From positions 537,001 to 601,000 of the forward strand of contig NZ_CP014544.1 of NCBI RefSeq assembly GCF_001586255.1: DNA of 64,000 nucleotides, given 5' to 3'. Numbering within the stretch: position 1 is the first letter of the stretch; the number at the start of each line of letters is the position of its first letter. Origin of the DNA: Zhongshania aliphaticivorans (lineage in GTDB: Bacteria; Pseudomonadota; Gammaproteobacteria; Pseudomonadales; Spongiibacteraceae). The notes under the pieces are model-generated. The model was not told where the DNA came from, searched no databases, and worked only from the letters and a program-made list of their open reading frames with translations. This document shows positions 9,901 to 19,480 of this stretch, in pieces. The position numbers were made by a program, and so were the translations under genes.

Positions 9901-10431
9901 ATGAGATTTGATTTTTGGTTTCGGCGCTATTTGCTTGGGTCTCGTTTGAAAAAAAAGAGGACCCCTATTATTGGGCTTAGTAGTAGCGCGCGTATACAAG
10001 AGAAAACTCGAATATTTATCGGTAAGGGTGCTGGTTTTTTTGAGCTTGGCGCTCGCTCTGAATTACGGCGTTTGGTTGATATTCAGGTTGGCGGCGGATT
10101 TTCCCTCGGCGAAAACTCTGTGGTTGGGGTTGGTTCCTTCATTGAGGCTTTTGGAACGGTTCGCATCGGCGATCGAGTGCTAATGGGCCCTCATGTTAAA
10201 ATATTTTCCAGTACCCACGAATACGGTGTGCCCGGGGCTTTGCACAGACCGTTGGTCAAAGGGGATATTAGTATTGGGAACGATGTGTGGGTCGGAGCGG
10301 GCGCAGTTATAGCAACAAACGTGACGATAGGCGAGAATTCAGTGATTGGTGCTAATGCATTCGTTAATTCAGATGTGCCAAGTAATTGTGTAGTGGCTGG
10401 CTCTCCGGCTAAGGTTGTAAAAAGGCTCTAG
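9901..10431 (+). CDS. Hexapeptide-repeat acetyltransferase (WbbJ-like)
   Basis: A left-handed beta-helix acyltransferase of about 176 residues. The ATG at 9901 is preferred over the TTG at 9880, which overlaps the previous gene. It carries the catalytic-His loop SSTHEYGVPG, then hexad repeats ISIGNDVWVGAGAVIATNV and IGENSVIGANAFV, and the typical ending AGSPAKVVKRL. It probably O- or N-acetylates a sugar in the glycan made by the surrounding genes. A second hexapeptide enzyme lies 3.6 kb downstream. Confidence 0.85.
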   Translation: MRFDFWFRRYLLGSRLKKKRTPIIGLSSSARIQEKTRIFIGKGAGFFELGARSELRRLVDIQVGGGFSLGENSVVGVGSFIEAFGTVRIGDRVLMGPHVKIFSSTHEYGVPGALHRPLVKGDISIGNDVWVGAGAVIATNVTIGENSVIGANAFVNSDVPSNCVVAGSPAKVVKRL

Positions 10432-10812
10432 TTGTTTGCTATGAGTGTATAATGCTCCTTCTAATTTAAGTATGGTGCTTTGCGCTGAATTATAAATAGT
10501 GGCCGGTTTTTATACTTAGGCTATAGTGGGGCAGCCTTGATGTCATGTGCATATTTTGCTTCATAGCTCCGAATCTACAAGCGGGATGTCACGTTTGGAT
10601 TTGAGTCGCCACATGCCAAATGATTAAGCTCGTCATAAGATCTCTTTTTTCGATTTAATTTGGGCCTGGTGGTATACAGAGGCAGCAGTTTTTTATGGCT
10701 ATTTGGATTCGGATGTTTAAATGAACGTGACGCGAATATTGCGAGTGAAATTTTTGGTCCCTGCTAAAATGTGTTTGTCCGGGTCCACCGTAGATCGTTG
10801 TGGACCACAAGC
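10432..10812. other. Gene-free gap before a GT2 gene
   Basis: About 380 bp without a supportable gene. Stops occur in all frames. I see no clear terminator, repeat or known regulatory element; the opening bases of the following GT2 gene are ambiguous because GTG codons occur at 10771 and 10813. Confidence 0.5.
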
Positions 10813-11751
10813 GTGTTAAGCGCCCCTCCTAAGATATCTGTAGCGATGTGCACGTTTAATGGCGAGCGCTTTGTGGCGGAGCAATTGGATTCTATTTTAA
10901 ATCAGACATATGAGAATATTGAGCTGGTAGTTGTAGATGACGTATCAACCGACGGCACATTGCGGTTGCTTGATGAGTATGCTGCGCGCGATGGGCGTAT
11001 CCGTGTGATTCGTAATAGCGAGAATATTGGTTTTGTACGGAACTTTGAAAAAGCGATGGGGGCATGTAGTGGCGAATTCATTGCATTGGCAGATCAAGAC
11101 GATATCTGGTTCCCCGAAAAAATTGAAACGCTATACAGTGAAATTGGTGAAAACTGGCTAATTTACTCCGAGGTTAGCCCTGTCGATTTTGAAGGCAATC
11201 TTTTGGATATCAGCTTTCCAAATGTTAATCGTCTTGAAGGTCGTTGTCCGCTGGCGCTAATGCTAAATAATTGTGTTACCGGTCACGCAAGTTTAATAAG
11301 GCGGGAGTTATTACATCTTGCAATGCCGGCAATGAGTGAAATGCCCTTTCACGATCAATGGCTAGCGATAGTCGCTGCGTCGCGAGGCAAGCTCAAGGCG
11401 AGTAATAAGGTTTTGTCTTTCTATCGACAGCACGAGAATAATGCGGTCTGGAAAACGAAATCTAAACGAACCGAGGCTAAGTACCTAAAGACCTTGCGAG
11501 ATGTGGAGCGGGTGTGCGAGTTTATTCGCACCGTATTGGCAGCAAATATCTTGATCGGACGCGATCAGGACTTGCTTGAAGAGTTTTATGTCTACTATTC
11601 ACGTTACGATCGCGTTTTTTATAATTTTAAGCTTCGCCTTTTTCTTAAAAAGCACGGAGATACTTTTCTTGCTCTATTTTTACAGCAAGAAAAATACCGT
11701 CGCAGGATTTGCCGCGGCAAGTGGTATTTTATATTTTTGGCGTTTTGGTGA
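10813..11751 (+). CDS. Glycosyltransferase family 2
   Basis: A GT2 enzyme of about 312 residues. GTG at 10813 gives the protein a normal start just before the PPKISVAMCTFNGERF strand; the longer frame from GTG at 10771 adds 14 unconserved residues. Donor-site motifs are LVVVDDVSTDGT, ENIGFVRNFE and the DxD-type LADQDDIWFPEK. HDQWLA in the middle is the acceptor-side motif of this subfamily. It resembles O-antigen rhamnosyl- or glucosyltransferases. The C-terminus is basic and aromatic-rich and may contact the membrane. Confidence 0.85.
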   Translation: MLSAPPKISVAMCTFNGERFVAEQLDSILNQTYENIELVVVDDVSTDGTLRLLDEYAARDGRIRVIRNSENIGFVRNFEKAMGACSGEFIALADQDDIWFPEKIETLYSEIGENWLIYSEVSPVDFEGNLLDISFPNVNRLEGRCPLALMLNNCVTGHASLIRRELLHLAMPAMSEMPFHDQWLAIVAASRGKLKASNKVLSFYRQHENNAVWKTKSKRTEAKYLKTLRDVERVCEFIRTVLAANILIGRDQDLLEEFYVYYSRYDRVFYNFKLRLFLKKHGDTFLALFLQQEKYRRRICRGKWYFIFLAFW

Positions 11752-12018
11752 TAAAACGTAAGGAGTTTTTTAAATAATATTTTTCGACAATTCTAGTATT
11801 CATAAGTGAGTGAGATTGGTTTTCTTTGCTTTATTTCCAATTCAAAGTCTGGGCGTAAACCGGTTGTTAGGGCAGTGGTGCTACCATTTCTTCGTTGAGG
11901 TCTGATTTTCCATTTTGTTGCGAGATTGTGGAGATGACTGGATTTAAGTTTTCATAGGATTGTTGCTTTCTGGTAGCGGATCGAACAGTCAAATTAGTTA
12001 GGGAGTTTCGACTGCTAT

Positions 12019-12840
12019 ATGAATTGTATTGTTTGTAACGGAAAGTCAAGATACTTTTTTTCTAAGCGGTATACCGATCCGTATATAGTAAAATTAATGA
12101 CTGATATTGGTGATGTGCATTATTGTCGATGTGATAGTTGTGGATTTGTCATATCTCGAACTCATGTTGAAATGTCGGATGAGGTGTGGGGAGAGCTAAA
12201 CTACCAGTTTCACCATTTTCATGAAAGAGCAGGGTTTGATGGCGAGATTAACCAGCCTCCGTATCTAGAGCAAGCTGCGATGTTGGCTATACTAAGTAAA
12301 AGTAATATTGTTGATGCTAGCAGCATGTTGGATTATGCAGCCGGGTATGGCAGTTTAAGTCATTTGTTAAATAAGTATTTTGGTATGAGTTTGCCGAAAT
12401 ATGATCCTTATGTGAATAAAGGCGGCGATCGTCCCTATTTGAAAGATGAAGAGTTGGGAACTTATAAAACGGTGATCAATTCTGCAATGTTTGAACATGT
12501 AAGAAGCCGAGATGATTTAGATCGGGTGCACTCGCTCGTTACGAGCGATGGCTGCATGATTGTTCACACTCTTGTGTGTGAGCGTGTACCAAGCGACCCA
12601 GATTGGTTTTATTTGCGTCCTCCTGTTCACACTGCATTTCATACAAATAAGAGCATGGAAATATTGATGGCCCAGTGGGGGTTTAAATCGTCACTATATT
12701 GTCCGCAAAGTAAGTGCTGGGTGTTGCTTCGGGATGATGTAAGTCATGTTGAGCGGCTGGTTGCGGATATGAATCTAGAGCTACAGTGCCAGTGGTTTCA
12801 TTGCAAAAATGGGTTTGTCGATTTTTGGAAAGGATTTTAG
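12019..12840 (+). CDS. Class I SAM methyltransferase with N-terminal zinc-type motif
   Basis: A 273-residue protein. The N-terminus has paired cysteines C3-x2-C6 and C36, C38, C41, a likely zinc knuckle, as in sugar C-methyltransferase and related families. SAM motif I is MLDYAAGYGSLSH, and a later INSAMFEHV segment matches motif II/post-II. It lies between a GT2 and the VioA-like gene, so it probably methylates a sugar or the growing glycan. Whether the target is C, N or O is open. Confidence 0.75.
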   Translation: MNCIVCNGKSRYFFSKRYTDPYIVKLMTDIGDVHYCRCDSCGFVISRTHVEMSDEVWGELNYQFHHFHERAGFDGEINQPPYLEQAAMLAILSKSNIVDASSMLDYAAGYGSLSHLLNKYFGMSLPKYDPYVNKGGDRPYLKDEELGTYKTVINSAMFEHVRSRDDLDRVHSLVTSDGCMIVHTLVCERVPSDPDWFYLRPPVHTAFHTNKSMEILMAQWGFKSSLYCPQSKCWVLLRDDVSHVERLVADMNLELQCQWFHCKNGFVDFWKGF

Positions 12841-12954
12841 GTATTCGCATAGCAGTTAGGCAAAAGTGATACAACCTGATTCGGAATTTTTCCTTTTGCT
12901 ATCGTTTGACTGAAACAATTTTATTTAAGCAATATGTCGACATAGGTTAGAGAA

Positions 12955-14064
12955 ATGCCCGATAAGCCAATTTTTGTTACGCAACCATTTTTGCCCCCGC
13001 TAGATGAGTATGTGCCGTATCTGGAAGAAATATGGGACAGTAAGATACTGACGAATGGAGGGCAGATGCATCAGCGCTTCGAGCGTGCTTTGTGTGAGCA
13101 TTTGGGCGTTGAGCATATTTCTTTGTTCAATAATGGCACCATCGCCCTTCTTGCAGCGCTGCAAGAATTGCGTGTTACCGGCGAGGTTATTACTACTCCC
13201 TATTCTTTTGTGGCAACCAGTCACTCGCTTTTATGGAAAGGAGCAAAGCCGGTATTTGTTGATATTGATCCCGTTAGTTTGAATCTTGATCCTCAAAAAA
13301 TCGAAGCGGCCATCACGCCGCAAACTACAGCTATCATGCCGGTGCATTGTTATGGCAATCCATGTGATACGGACGCTATTAAGGCAATAGCAGATTTATA
13401 TAATTTAAAAGTTATATATGACTCTGCACATGCTTTTGGTGTTGAGGATCGAGCGGGTAGTATCTTGAACCATGGTGACCTAAGTGTGCTCAGTTTTCAT
13501 GCAACAAAGGTGTTTACAACCTTTGAAGGTGGCGCTGTTATTTGTCCGGATGCCAAGTCTAAGAGGCGCCTAGACTATATAAAGAATTTTGGCTTTCAGA
13601 ACGAGGTCTCAGTGGTTGCTCCCGGGATCAACGGGAAGTTGAGCGAGGTAAACGCCGCTATGGGTTTGCTGCAATTAAAATATTTCGATCAGATTATTAA
13701 GCGTCGAAAGGATATTGATGCCTATTATCGACGTGGTCTGGCGGGTGTCAGTGGTATTGCCATACCAAGCCGCGAACGACAAGTAGTGGATAATTACGCG
13801 TATTTCCCCATTTTGATTGAAAGTGATTTCGGCATGTCCCGAGATGAACTATACGAATTGATGCTAAGTGATGATATTTATACTCGTCGCTATTTTTATC
13901 CGCTTATTAGCGAATTTCCGATGTACCGAGGATTGCCATCGGCTTCGTCAAATAACCTCCCCGTGGCAAGTTCGGTGTCCAGGAAAATTTTGTGTTTGCC
14001 AATTTACCCGGCGCTGGAGAACGCTGATGTTCAGCGCGTTGTTGATGTAATAAGGAAAGTTTGA
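12955..14064 (+). CDS. vioA: dTDP-4-amino-4,6-dideoxyglucose aminotransferase (VioA-like)
   Basis: A PLP enzyme of the DegT/DnrJ/EryC1/StrS family, 369 residues. K185 in FHATKVFTTFEGG is the Schiff-base lysine; D156 in IYDSAHAFG holds the PLP ring. GNPCDTDAI and the VAPGINGKLSEVNAA block recall VioA, which makes dTDP-viosamine from the RfbB product, better than other DegT members as far as I remember that family. That substrate is available from rfbA and rfbB here. The next gene, 1 bp on, is an acetyltransferase, as in the Qui4NAc route. The subfamily is inferred, not proved. Confidence 0.75.
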   Translation: MPDKPIFVTQPFLPPLDEYVPYLEEIWDSKILTNGGQMHQRFERALCEHLGVEHISLFNNGTIALLAALQELRVTGEVITTPYSFVATSHSLLWKGAKPVFVDIDPVSLNLDPQKIEAAITPQTTAIMPVHCYGNPCDTDAIKAIADLYNLKVIYDSAHAFGVEDRAGSILNHGDLSVLSFHATKVFTTFEGGAVICPDAKSKRRLDYIKNFGFQNEVSVVAPGINGKLSEVNAAMGLLQLKYFDQIIKRRKDIDAYYRRGLAGVSGIAIPSRERQVVDNYAYFPILIESDFGMSRDELYELMLSDDIYTRRYFYPLISEFPMYRGLPSASSNNLPVASSVSRKILCLPIYPALENADVQRVVDVIRKV

Positions 14065-14065
14065 A

Positions 14066-14635
14066 ATGGGAATTTTGTCGAAAGAGCAGATCAAAGAGAT
14101 GGGCTTTGCGCGTGTTGGTGATAACGTCGCACTATCTGATAAGGCCTCTTATTATAATTGCGGAAAAATTACTATTGGCAATAACGTCAGAATCGACGAT
14201 TTCTGTGTTCTGTCTGCCGGTGAGGGCGGCATAATGATCGGCAATTATTGTCATTTCGCTGTTTTCACCTCAATGATCGGCGCGGGCAAGATATCCTTTG
14301 GAGATTTTGGCGGCACGTCGTCAAGAGTAAGTATCTATAGTAGTAGTGACGATTATAGTGGCGAGTATTTAGTTGGGCCCCAGGTTCCTTCAGAGTTCAG
14401 CAATGTGCATCACGCTGATGTATGCATTGGTCGTCATGTAATTTTTGGTGCGGGTTCAGTCGTGTTGCCCGGAGTGGTAGTAGAAGATGGTGCTTCCGTG
14501 GGTGCGCTTAGTTTAGTAACGAAAAGTCTGAGTTCTTTTGGTTCGTACTTTGGGGTGCCGGCGCGAAAGATTGGTGCGCGATCACGGCAGTGCCTAGAGA
14601 AAGAGCAAGCATTGATGGCATCTTTGCAGATATGA
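14066..14635 (+). CDS. Hexapeptide-repeat sugar acyltransferase
   Basis: A 189-residue left-handed beta-helix enzyme. Hexad runs include KITIGNNVRIDDF, IMIGNYCHFAVF and VCIGRHVIFGAGSVVLPG; the C-terminus closes with YFGVPARKIGARSR. It begins one base after the VioA-like stop and is almost certainly co-transcribed with it. This suggests it acetylates the 4-amino group to give dTDP-Qui4NAc or an analogue. It lacks an obvious VioB/PglD-type N-terminal Rossmann extension, so an O-acetyltransferase role is also possible. Confidence 0.75.
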   Translation: MGILSKEQIKEMGFARVGDNVALSDKASYYNCGKITIGNNVRIDDFCVLSAGEGGIMIGNYCHFAVFTSMIGAGKISFGDFGGTSSRVSIYSSSDDYSGEYLVGPQVPSEFSNVHHADVCIGRHVIFGAGSVVLPGVVVEDGASVGALSLVTKSLSSFGSYFGVPARKIGARSRQCLEKEQALMASLQI

Positions 14636-14694
14636 GCTTTAGGGTGTTGACGAGTTTTTTTTATAAGTGTCCCAAGCATCATTGGGTGAAGTAA

Positions 14695-15597
14695 ATGCGC
14701 GCTAAGCCTAAATATATTATTGTAACTCCAGATTACGACGACACGTCTGGTGGACGTATTGCGCTGCACAAGCTGTGTCATGAATTGAATCAGCTGGGCG
14801 CGACGGCGGTCATTTGGCCAGATAAGTGGGTGCAGCGTAAGAAGGCATATAGCCTTCTGAAACAATTTCGCCTGAACCTAAAGGACGCAATCCGTGGTGT
14901 GTCATTTTCTTGTCATCCCGACCTCAATACACCGTTAGCGAAGCTTTGGGGGGTGGGGGCGCGAGATATTGTTGTATATCCAGAAGTGGTTGCGGGGAAC
15001 CCCTTAGGTAATCGCAATGTGGTGCGTTGGCTTTTGCATAGACCAGGCTTTCATACCGGTATTGTCGATTACAATGATGGGGATCTTTTTTTTAAGTATG
15101 CTGATTTTGCTGATGACCCAGTTGTAACAGGTGGGAAGGCTGAACGACTTTTTGTTTTTTCGGTAAACGACGTTTATCGAAATCATGGTTTAGCTGAGCG
15201 GAAAGGAGCCTGCTACCTTGTTCGTAAGGGCGAAGGTGTCGAAATTGACGCTCGCCTAGCGGGTGCCACTAAAATTGACGGGCTGCCTCATCCTGAGGTT
15301 GCGGAGATTTTTAATCGCTGTGAAGTCTTTTACTCCTTTGACGACGCTAGCATGTATTCCTGTTACGCCGCGATGTGTGGCTGCACGAGCGTAGTGTTGC
15401 CAAAACATTATGCCTCGCGTGAAGAATGGGTGGCGAAGAACCCTGCATTGCAGTTAGGGGTTGCCTACGGTGAAGAAGATGTCGCGCATGCTCGTGCTAC
15501 CCAGGACCGGGTGCGTGGGCACCTTAATGCGATGGAAAATGAATCCCTTGCATCGGTGAAACGCTTCGTCGAGCTTACACAGCGTTATTTTGCCTAG
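14695..15597 (+). CDS. Putative glycosyltransferase (WavQ-like)
   Basis: A 300-residue protein of GT-B appearance. It starts YIIVTPDYDDTSGGRIALHK, the N-terminal loop seen in several LPS glycosyltransferases. It has IVVYPEVVAGNPLG in the first domain, and HPEVAEIFNRCEVFYSFDDA followed by YAAMCGCTSVVLP in the second. WavQ-type LPS core enzymes look similar. No E-x7-E or DxD motif stands out. It is the last gene of the polysaccharide locus. Confidence 0.55.
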   Translation: MRAKPKYIIVTPDYDDTSGGRIALHKLCHELNQLGATAVIWPDKWVQRKKAYSLLKQFRLNLKDAIRGVSFSCHPDLNTPLAKLWGVGARDIVVYPEVVAGNPLGNRNVVRWLLHRPGFHTGIVDYNDGDLFFKYADFADDPVVTGGKAERLFVFSVNDVYRNHGLAERKGACYLVRKGEGVEIDARLAGATKIDGLPHPEVAEIFNRCEVFYSFDDASMYSCYAAMCGCTSVVLPKHYASREEWVAKNPALQLGVAYGEEDVAHARATQDRVRGHLNAMENESLASVKRFVELTQRYFA

Positions 15598-15721
15598 AGC
15601 GGTTTGCGCTGCTTGGCGGCGGAGTGAGCTCATGGTCCCGCTGATTTCGCGGCCCAATCTGTAGGCCGGCTTGCTTGTCCTTGGCAATACTCACAGCGGT
15701 CAGAGTCAGAGTGTCATACGG

Positions 15722-15730
15722 TGTTATAAT
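15722..15730 (+). promoter_or_regulatory. Extended -10 promoter of the sulP gene
   Basis: TGTTATAAT is a perfect extended -10 (TGnTATAAT). It lies 54 bp before the sulP ATG. The -35 region at about 17 bp upstream is poor, which an extended -10 tolerates. Confidence 0.45.
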
Positions 15731-15783
15731 GTTCGGCTTTGCCTTTGCAGGCTTGCCTGTTAATCGTCTATATCGGAATTTTT

Positions 15784-17277
15784 ATGCTGTTGTTATCGAA
15801 GAAAGAAGACTGGCTGGGTAATATCCGCGGGGACGTCCTCGCCGGTTTGGTCGTCGCGCTAGCGCTGATCCCTGAGGCCATAGCCTTTTCTATTATCGCG
15901 GGCGTTGATCCAAAAGTAGGTCTTTACGCCTCGTTTTGTATCGCGGTGGTTACCGCCATCGTCGGTGGGCGCCCAGGCATGATCTCGGCCGCGACTGGCG
16001 CGATGGCCCTGCTGATGGTTACCTTGGTTAAAGAGCACGGTTTGCAGTATTTGCTAGCCGCGACCTTGCTAACCGGGGCTTTTCAGATTGTTGCGGGCTA
16101 TTTCAAACTGGGGCAATTGATGAGCTTTGTCTCGCGCTCGGTGGTTACCGGTTTTGTAAACGCCTTGGCGATACTCATTTTTATGGCGCAGTTGCCAGAA
16201 CTGACTAATGTCACGTGGCACGTTTACGCGATGACGGCAGCGGGGCTCGGGGTCATCTATTTGTTCCCACTCTTGCCGGTGATTGGCAAAGTGATTCCCT
16301 CGCCGCTGGTGTGTATTCTGAGTCTGACGGCGTTTAGTCTGTTAGTGGGTTTGGATATCCGCACCGTCGGCGACATGGGCGAGCTGCCGGATACCTTGCC
16401 CATCTTTCTCTGGCCAGAAGTCCCGTTGAATATGGAAACCTTGGCGATTATCTTTCCCTACTCCGCGGCATTGGCCGTGGTAGGTTTGTTGGAGTCATTA
16501 ATGACGGCGACAATCGTTGATGACCTTACTGACACAGGTAGTGATAAGAACCGCGAGTGTAAGGGCCAAGGCATCGCCAATATATTCTCAGGTTTACTGG
16601 GTGGTATGGCCGGTTGCGCCATGATTGGTCAGTCAGTGATCAATGTGAAATCGGGTGGTCGCGGTCGTCTATCTACTATGGTTGCTGGGGTAATGTTGCT
16701 GACTATGGTGGTGTTTTTGAGTGATTTGGTCTCAATTATCCCAATGGCAGCCCTTGTCGCGGTAATGATTATGGTGTCGATTGGTACCTTTAATTGGGGC
16801 TCAGTGACCAATCTAAAATCAAACCCGCTTTCGAGCAATGTGGTTATGATCGCGACTGTTGCGGTGGTGGTATGGACGCATAATTTGGCCTTTGGGGTAT
16901 TTGTTGGCGTTTTGTTAGCCGCATTGTTCTTCGCAAATAAAGTTAGCCACTTTATGTATGTCGACAGTCAAATTGATGAAAAGACCGCCGCTCGCTATTA
17001 CCGAGTGATCGGCCAAGTATTCTTCAATTCAGCCGATAAGTTCGTCGCGTTTTTCGATTTTAAGGAAGCCAACGAAAAAGTGGTTATCGATTTGAGTCGC
17101 GCTCACTTTTGGGATGTGTCGGCGGTGGCTGCGCTTGATAAAGTAGTGTTAAAGTTTCGCCGTGAAGGCGCAGAAGTCGAGCTAATTGGTTTAAATGAAG
17201 CCAGTGAAACCATCGTCGACCGTTTTGGCGTTCACGATAAGCCGGAAGAAATCGAAAAAGTTCTCGGAGGGCACTAA
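15784..17277 (+). CDS. SulP-family anion transporter with STAS domain
   Basis: About 497 residues. The ATG at 15784 ([10 protein letters not shown]) is chosen over an upstream TTG at 15739, which only adds hydrophobic read-through. The membrane part starts with the SulP block [20 protein letters not shown] and [12 protein letters not shown], with about 10-12 hydrophobic segments. The C-terminus is a short STAS domain ([20 protein letters not shown]). SulP proteins carry sulfate, bicarbonate or other anions. It shares a 1-base stop/start overlap with a universal stress protein gene, a common SulP pairing that often goes with bicarbonate-type transporters. Confidence 0.9.
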   Translation: MLLLSKKEDWLGNIRGDVLAGLVVALALIPEAIAFSIIAGVDPKVGLYASFCIAVVTAIVGGRPGMISAATGAMALLMVTLVKEHGLQYLLAATLLTGAFQIVAGYFKLGQLMSFVSRSVVTGFVNALAILIFMAQLPELTNVTWHVYAMTAAGLGVIYLFPLLPVIGKVIPSPLVCILSLTAFSLLVGLDIRTVGDMGELPDTLPIFLWPEVPLNMETLAIIFPYSAALAVVGLLESLMTATIVDDLTDTGSDKNRECKGQGIANIFSGLLGGMAGCAMIGQSVINVKSGGRGRLSTMVAGVMLLTMVVFLSDLVSIIPMAALVAVMIMVSIGTFNWGSVTNLKSNPLSSNVVMIATVAVVVWTHNLAFGVFVGVLLAALFFANKVSHFMYVDSQIDEKTAARYYRVIGQVFFNSADKFVAFFDFKEANEKVVIDLSRAHFWDVSAVAALDKVVLKFRREGAEVELIGLNEASETIVDRFGVHDKPEEIEKVLGGH

Positions 17278-18125
17278 TGAATAATAATTACATATTGGGA
17301 TGCATTGATGGCGCGAGTCTGACCACAGCGGTGTGTGACTACACTGCCTGGCTCTCTGATAAAACAGGTGCGCCGGTAAAACTGCTGCACAACTTGGAGC
17401 ATCGCCCTCAAGCGCCGCTTGCTGATTTGAGTGGCAGCATTGGCCTTGGTAGCCAGGAAGAGTTGTTAGAGGAGCTTATTAAAGTTGAACAGCATCGCAG
17501 TCGGCTCTTGATGGAAAAAGGTAAGCTAATGCTCGATGCTGCACGCCGGCGTGTGGAGGCCGATGGCGTAAGTAATATTGAGACATGGCAGCGTAACGGA
17601 AGTCTTCAAGAGACCTTGGTTGAGCACGAAGAAGAAATTCGGGTGCTCGTTATGGGGGTACGGGGTGACGAGCATCGCGAGGGGCAGCTGGGTGCTCATT
17701 TGGAAACAGTTATTCGCGCTTTACACAAACCGGTATTGGTTGTGAATAAGGAATTTACTGCACCGAAGAAAGTGATGCTAGCTTATGATGGTCAGGACGC
17801 AGCGCAAAAGGCGCTTGATATGATGGTCAATAGCCCTCTATTTAAAGATATTTCGTGTCATTTGGTTTATGTCGGTGAGGAACAGCTTGGCGAAGATTTG
17901 CTGTTATCGGCGTCGAGCATACTTGCAAAGGCAAATATTCAACATACTACAGTGTGTTTGCAAGGGCGTGGCGACGAAGTGTTATGCCAGTATCAAATTG
18001 ATAACGAAATTGATATGACGGTAATGGGGGCATACAGCCATCATCCTTTGCGCAATATGTTACTCGGTAGCTTTACCGCTAAAATGCTGCAAAAAAATCG
18101 TCAGCCATTACTGTTGTTGCGCTAG
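17277..18125 (+). CDS. Tandem universal stress protein (UspA family)
   Basis: A 282-residue protein with two Usp domains. The first covers about residues 1-155 and lacks a clean ATP motif. The second runs from the KKVMLAYDGQDAAQKALD strand to VMGAYSHHPLRNMLLGSFT, which keeps the G-x2-G-x9-G(S/T)-like ATP-binding pattern. It overlaps the SulP stop by one base (TAATG) and is surely co-expressed. It may sense nucleotide or energy state for the transporter. Confidence 0.85.
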   Translation: MNNNYILGCIDGASLTTAVCDYTAWLSDKTGAPVKLLHNLEHRPQAPLADLSGSIGLGSQEELLEELIKVEQHRSRLLMEKGKLMLDAARRRVEADGVSNIETWQRNGSLQETLVEHEEEIRVLVMGVRGDEHREGQLGAHLETVIRALHKPVLVVNKEFTAPKKVMLAYDGQDAAQKALDMMVNSPLFKDISCHLVYVGEEQLGEDLLLSASSILAKANIQHTTVCLQGRGDEVLCQYQIDNEIDMTVMGAYSHHPLRNMLLGSFTAKMLQKNRQPLLLLR

Positions 18126-18205
18126 ATAAAAGCGAGTTCCCTGACAGCTGAGAGAGGCAAGGCTTTGTAGGCCATGCTTCTCATTTTTATATTCGATTTA
18201 TTCGG

Positions 18206-18585
18206 CTATTGAATACAATTGGGTTTGCGCTTTTCCAGAACTGCAGAAAGTCCTTCCCTGCCTTCGTCGGAGCCACGAGTTTGAGCAATGCGCTCGCTGG
18301 TGTCGGCAATCATCGCGGCGTCAATTTCACGTCCTGCGATATCTAGTACTAGGCGTTTGGCTTCAGCTATCGCGTTTGGGCCATTGCGAAGTAGATTGGT
18401 TACAATATTCGCCACGTGCGCCTGAAGCTCTTTTGGCTCTACTAATTCAGAAACTAAGCCCAGCACATGAGCTTTATTCACGCTAATTAGCTCCGCCGTG
18501 GTGAAATATCGGCTGCGGCGCAATTGGCATAGGAGCTAATAGTAGCTGAGATGAAGGCTGTATAAATAACCCTGACTCTTGCTCG
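18206..18585 (-). pseudogene. Decayed enoyl-CoA hydratase/isomerase C-terminus
   Basis: Reading leftwards, a frame from 18523 to the stop at 18206 gives SRYFTTAELIS, GLVSELVEPKEL and AQTRGSDEGREGL, ending EKRKP. This is the C-terminal third of a methylglutaconyl-CoA hydratase-like crotonase. Just upstream, a different frame reads FISATISSYANCAAA (about 18585-18530), matching the preceding IPATISPYV region of such enzymes. Frameshifts and loss of the whole N-terminal two thirds make this a remnant. No start or ribosome site supports the 105-residue frame. Confidence 0.65.
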
Positions 18586-18621
18586 CTAGATTTGCTGAAC
18601 TCTTGATTCATTCACATTAAG

Positions 18622-19272
18622 TTATTTTTTATTGAGCCCATCGAGTACCATATTTGCCAGCGCAGCACCAATTTCCTTCGATTTCATGATGCCGTTGGGA
18701 CGAAACCACTGCGACGACGATGTCAGCATGCCGATCAGCGAATGAGTGATCAGTCTAGGGGGTAGTATTGACCGAATCTCGCCGCTAGCCATGCCATCGG
18801 TAACAACGTTATTGATGAGGCTAAAATACTCTTTTGAGAGCTTTTTGCTCGTCTCCAGCCACTGCTCGTTTTTAGGGTCGTTCATTGACTCTATTTTTCG
18901 CAGGTCTTCTTGCACAAAAATATAGTAATACGGGTATTTCTCTTCAAACGACGCCATGAGCGCGGTCATTAATTTGGCAAGTTTTTCAGGTGCGGGAATA
19001 TTTTCCTCCGCAATTATCTGTGCTTGCTGGATGTTGTCGCCAACCACCGTTGAATAAATGTCTTCGTAAAGATCTTGTTTAGAGCCGACATAGTAGTAAA
19101 GGCTGGCGCGGTCCATATTCGCTTCTTCGGCTATGTCACTTAGTTTAGTGGCGAGAAACCCTTTCTTTAAAAACACATTACCAGCGGCGCGGCGGATAAT
19201 ATCTTTGCGGTCGTTATAGAGGGCTTTACCGGATTCGGCACGGGATTTTCTTCGTATCTTAAGCTTGCTCAT
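18622..19272 (-). CDS. TetR/AcrR family regulator
   Basis: A 216-residue repressor. The N-terminal HTH occupies about residues 25-70: IIRRAAGNVFLKKGFLATKL, then the classic DRASLYYYVGSKQDLYEDI recognition-helix region. The ligand domain (about 80-216) is like that of regulators of fatty-acid or acyl-CoA genes, but the ligand is unknown. A lysine/arginine-rich N-tail precedes the HTH. The neighbours are two pseudogenes, so its original target may be gone. Confidence 0.9.
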   Translation of the reverse strand: MSKLKIRRKSRAESGKALYNDRKDIIRRAAGNVFLKKGFLATKLSDIAEEANMDRASLYYYVGSKQDLYEDIYSTVVGDNIQQAQIIAEENIPAPEKLAKLMTALMASFEEKYPYYYIFVQEDLRKIESMNDPKNEQWLETSKKLSKEYFSLINNVVTDGMASGEIRSILPPRLITHSLIGMLTSSSQWFRPNGIMKSKEIGAALANMVLDGLNKK

Positions 19273-19480
19273 TGGGTGTATTGCCTTGCATTATTTTTTG
19301 GAGAAACTTGTCTCTAGTGTATGGCTTATTGGTCGCCACGCGTCATTAATATTGAATTTTTTTTCTAGCTAGTGATTCTAAACTAGCAAAAAATTATTGT
19401 CATGGTGATAGTGCTTGTGTGTCGGTCGGTGTTGCTTTATCTTCTCGGTTTATTCGTCTAGCGACTCGCATGCGATCCGC

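Noticed and set aside
10735-10812. Longer start of the GT2 gene at GTG 10771
   Set aside because: The extra 14 residues are unlike the GT2 family and GTG 10813 sits directly before the first strand.
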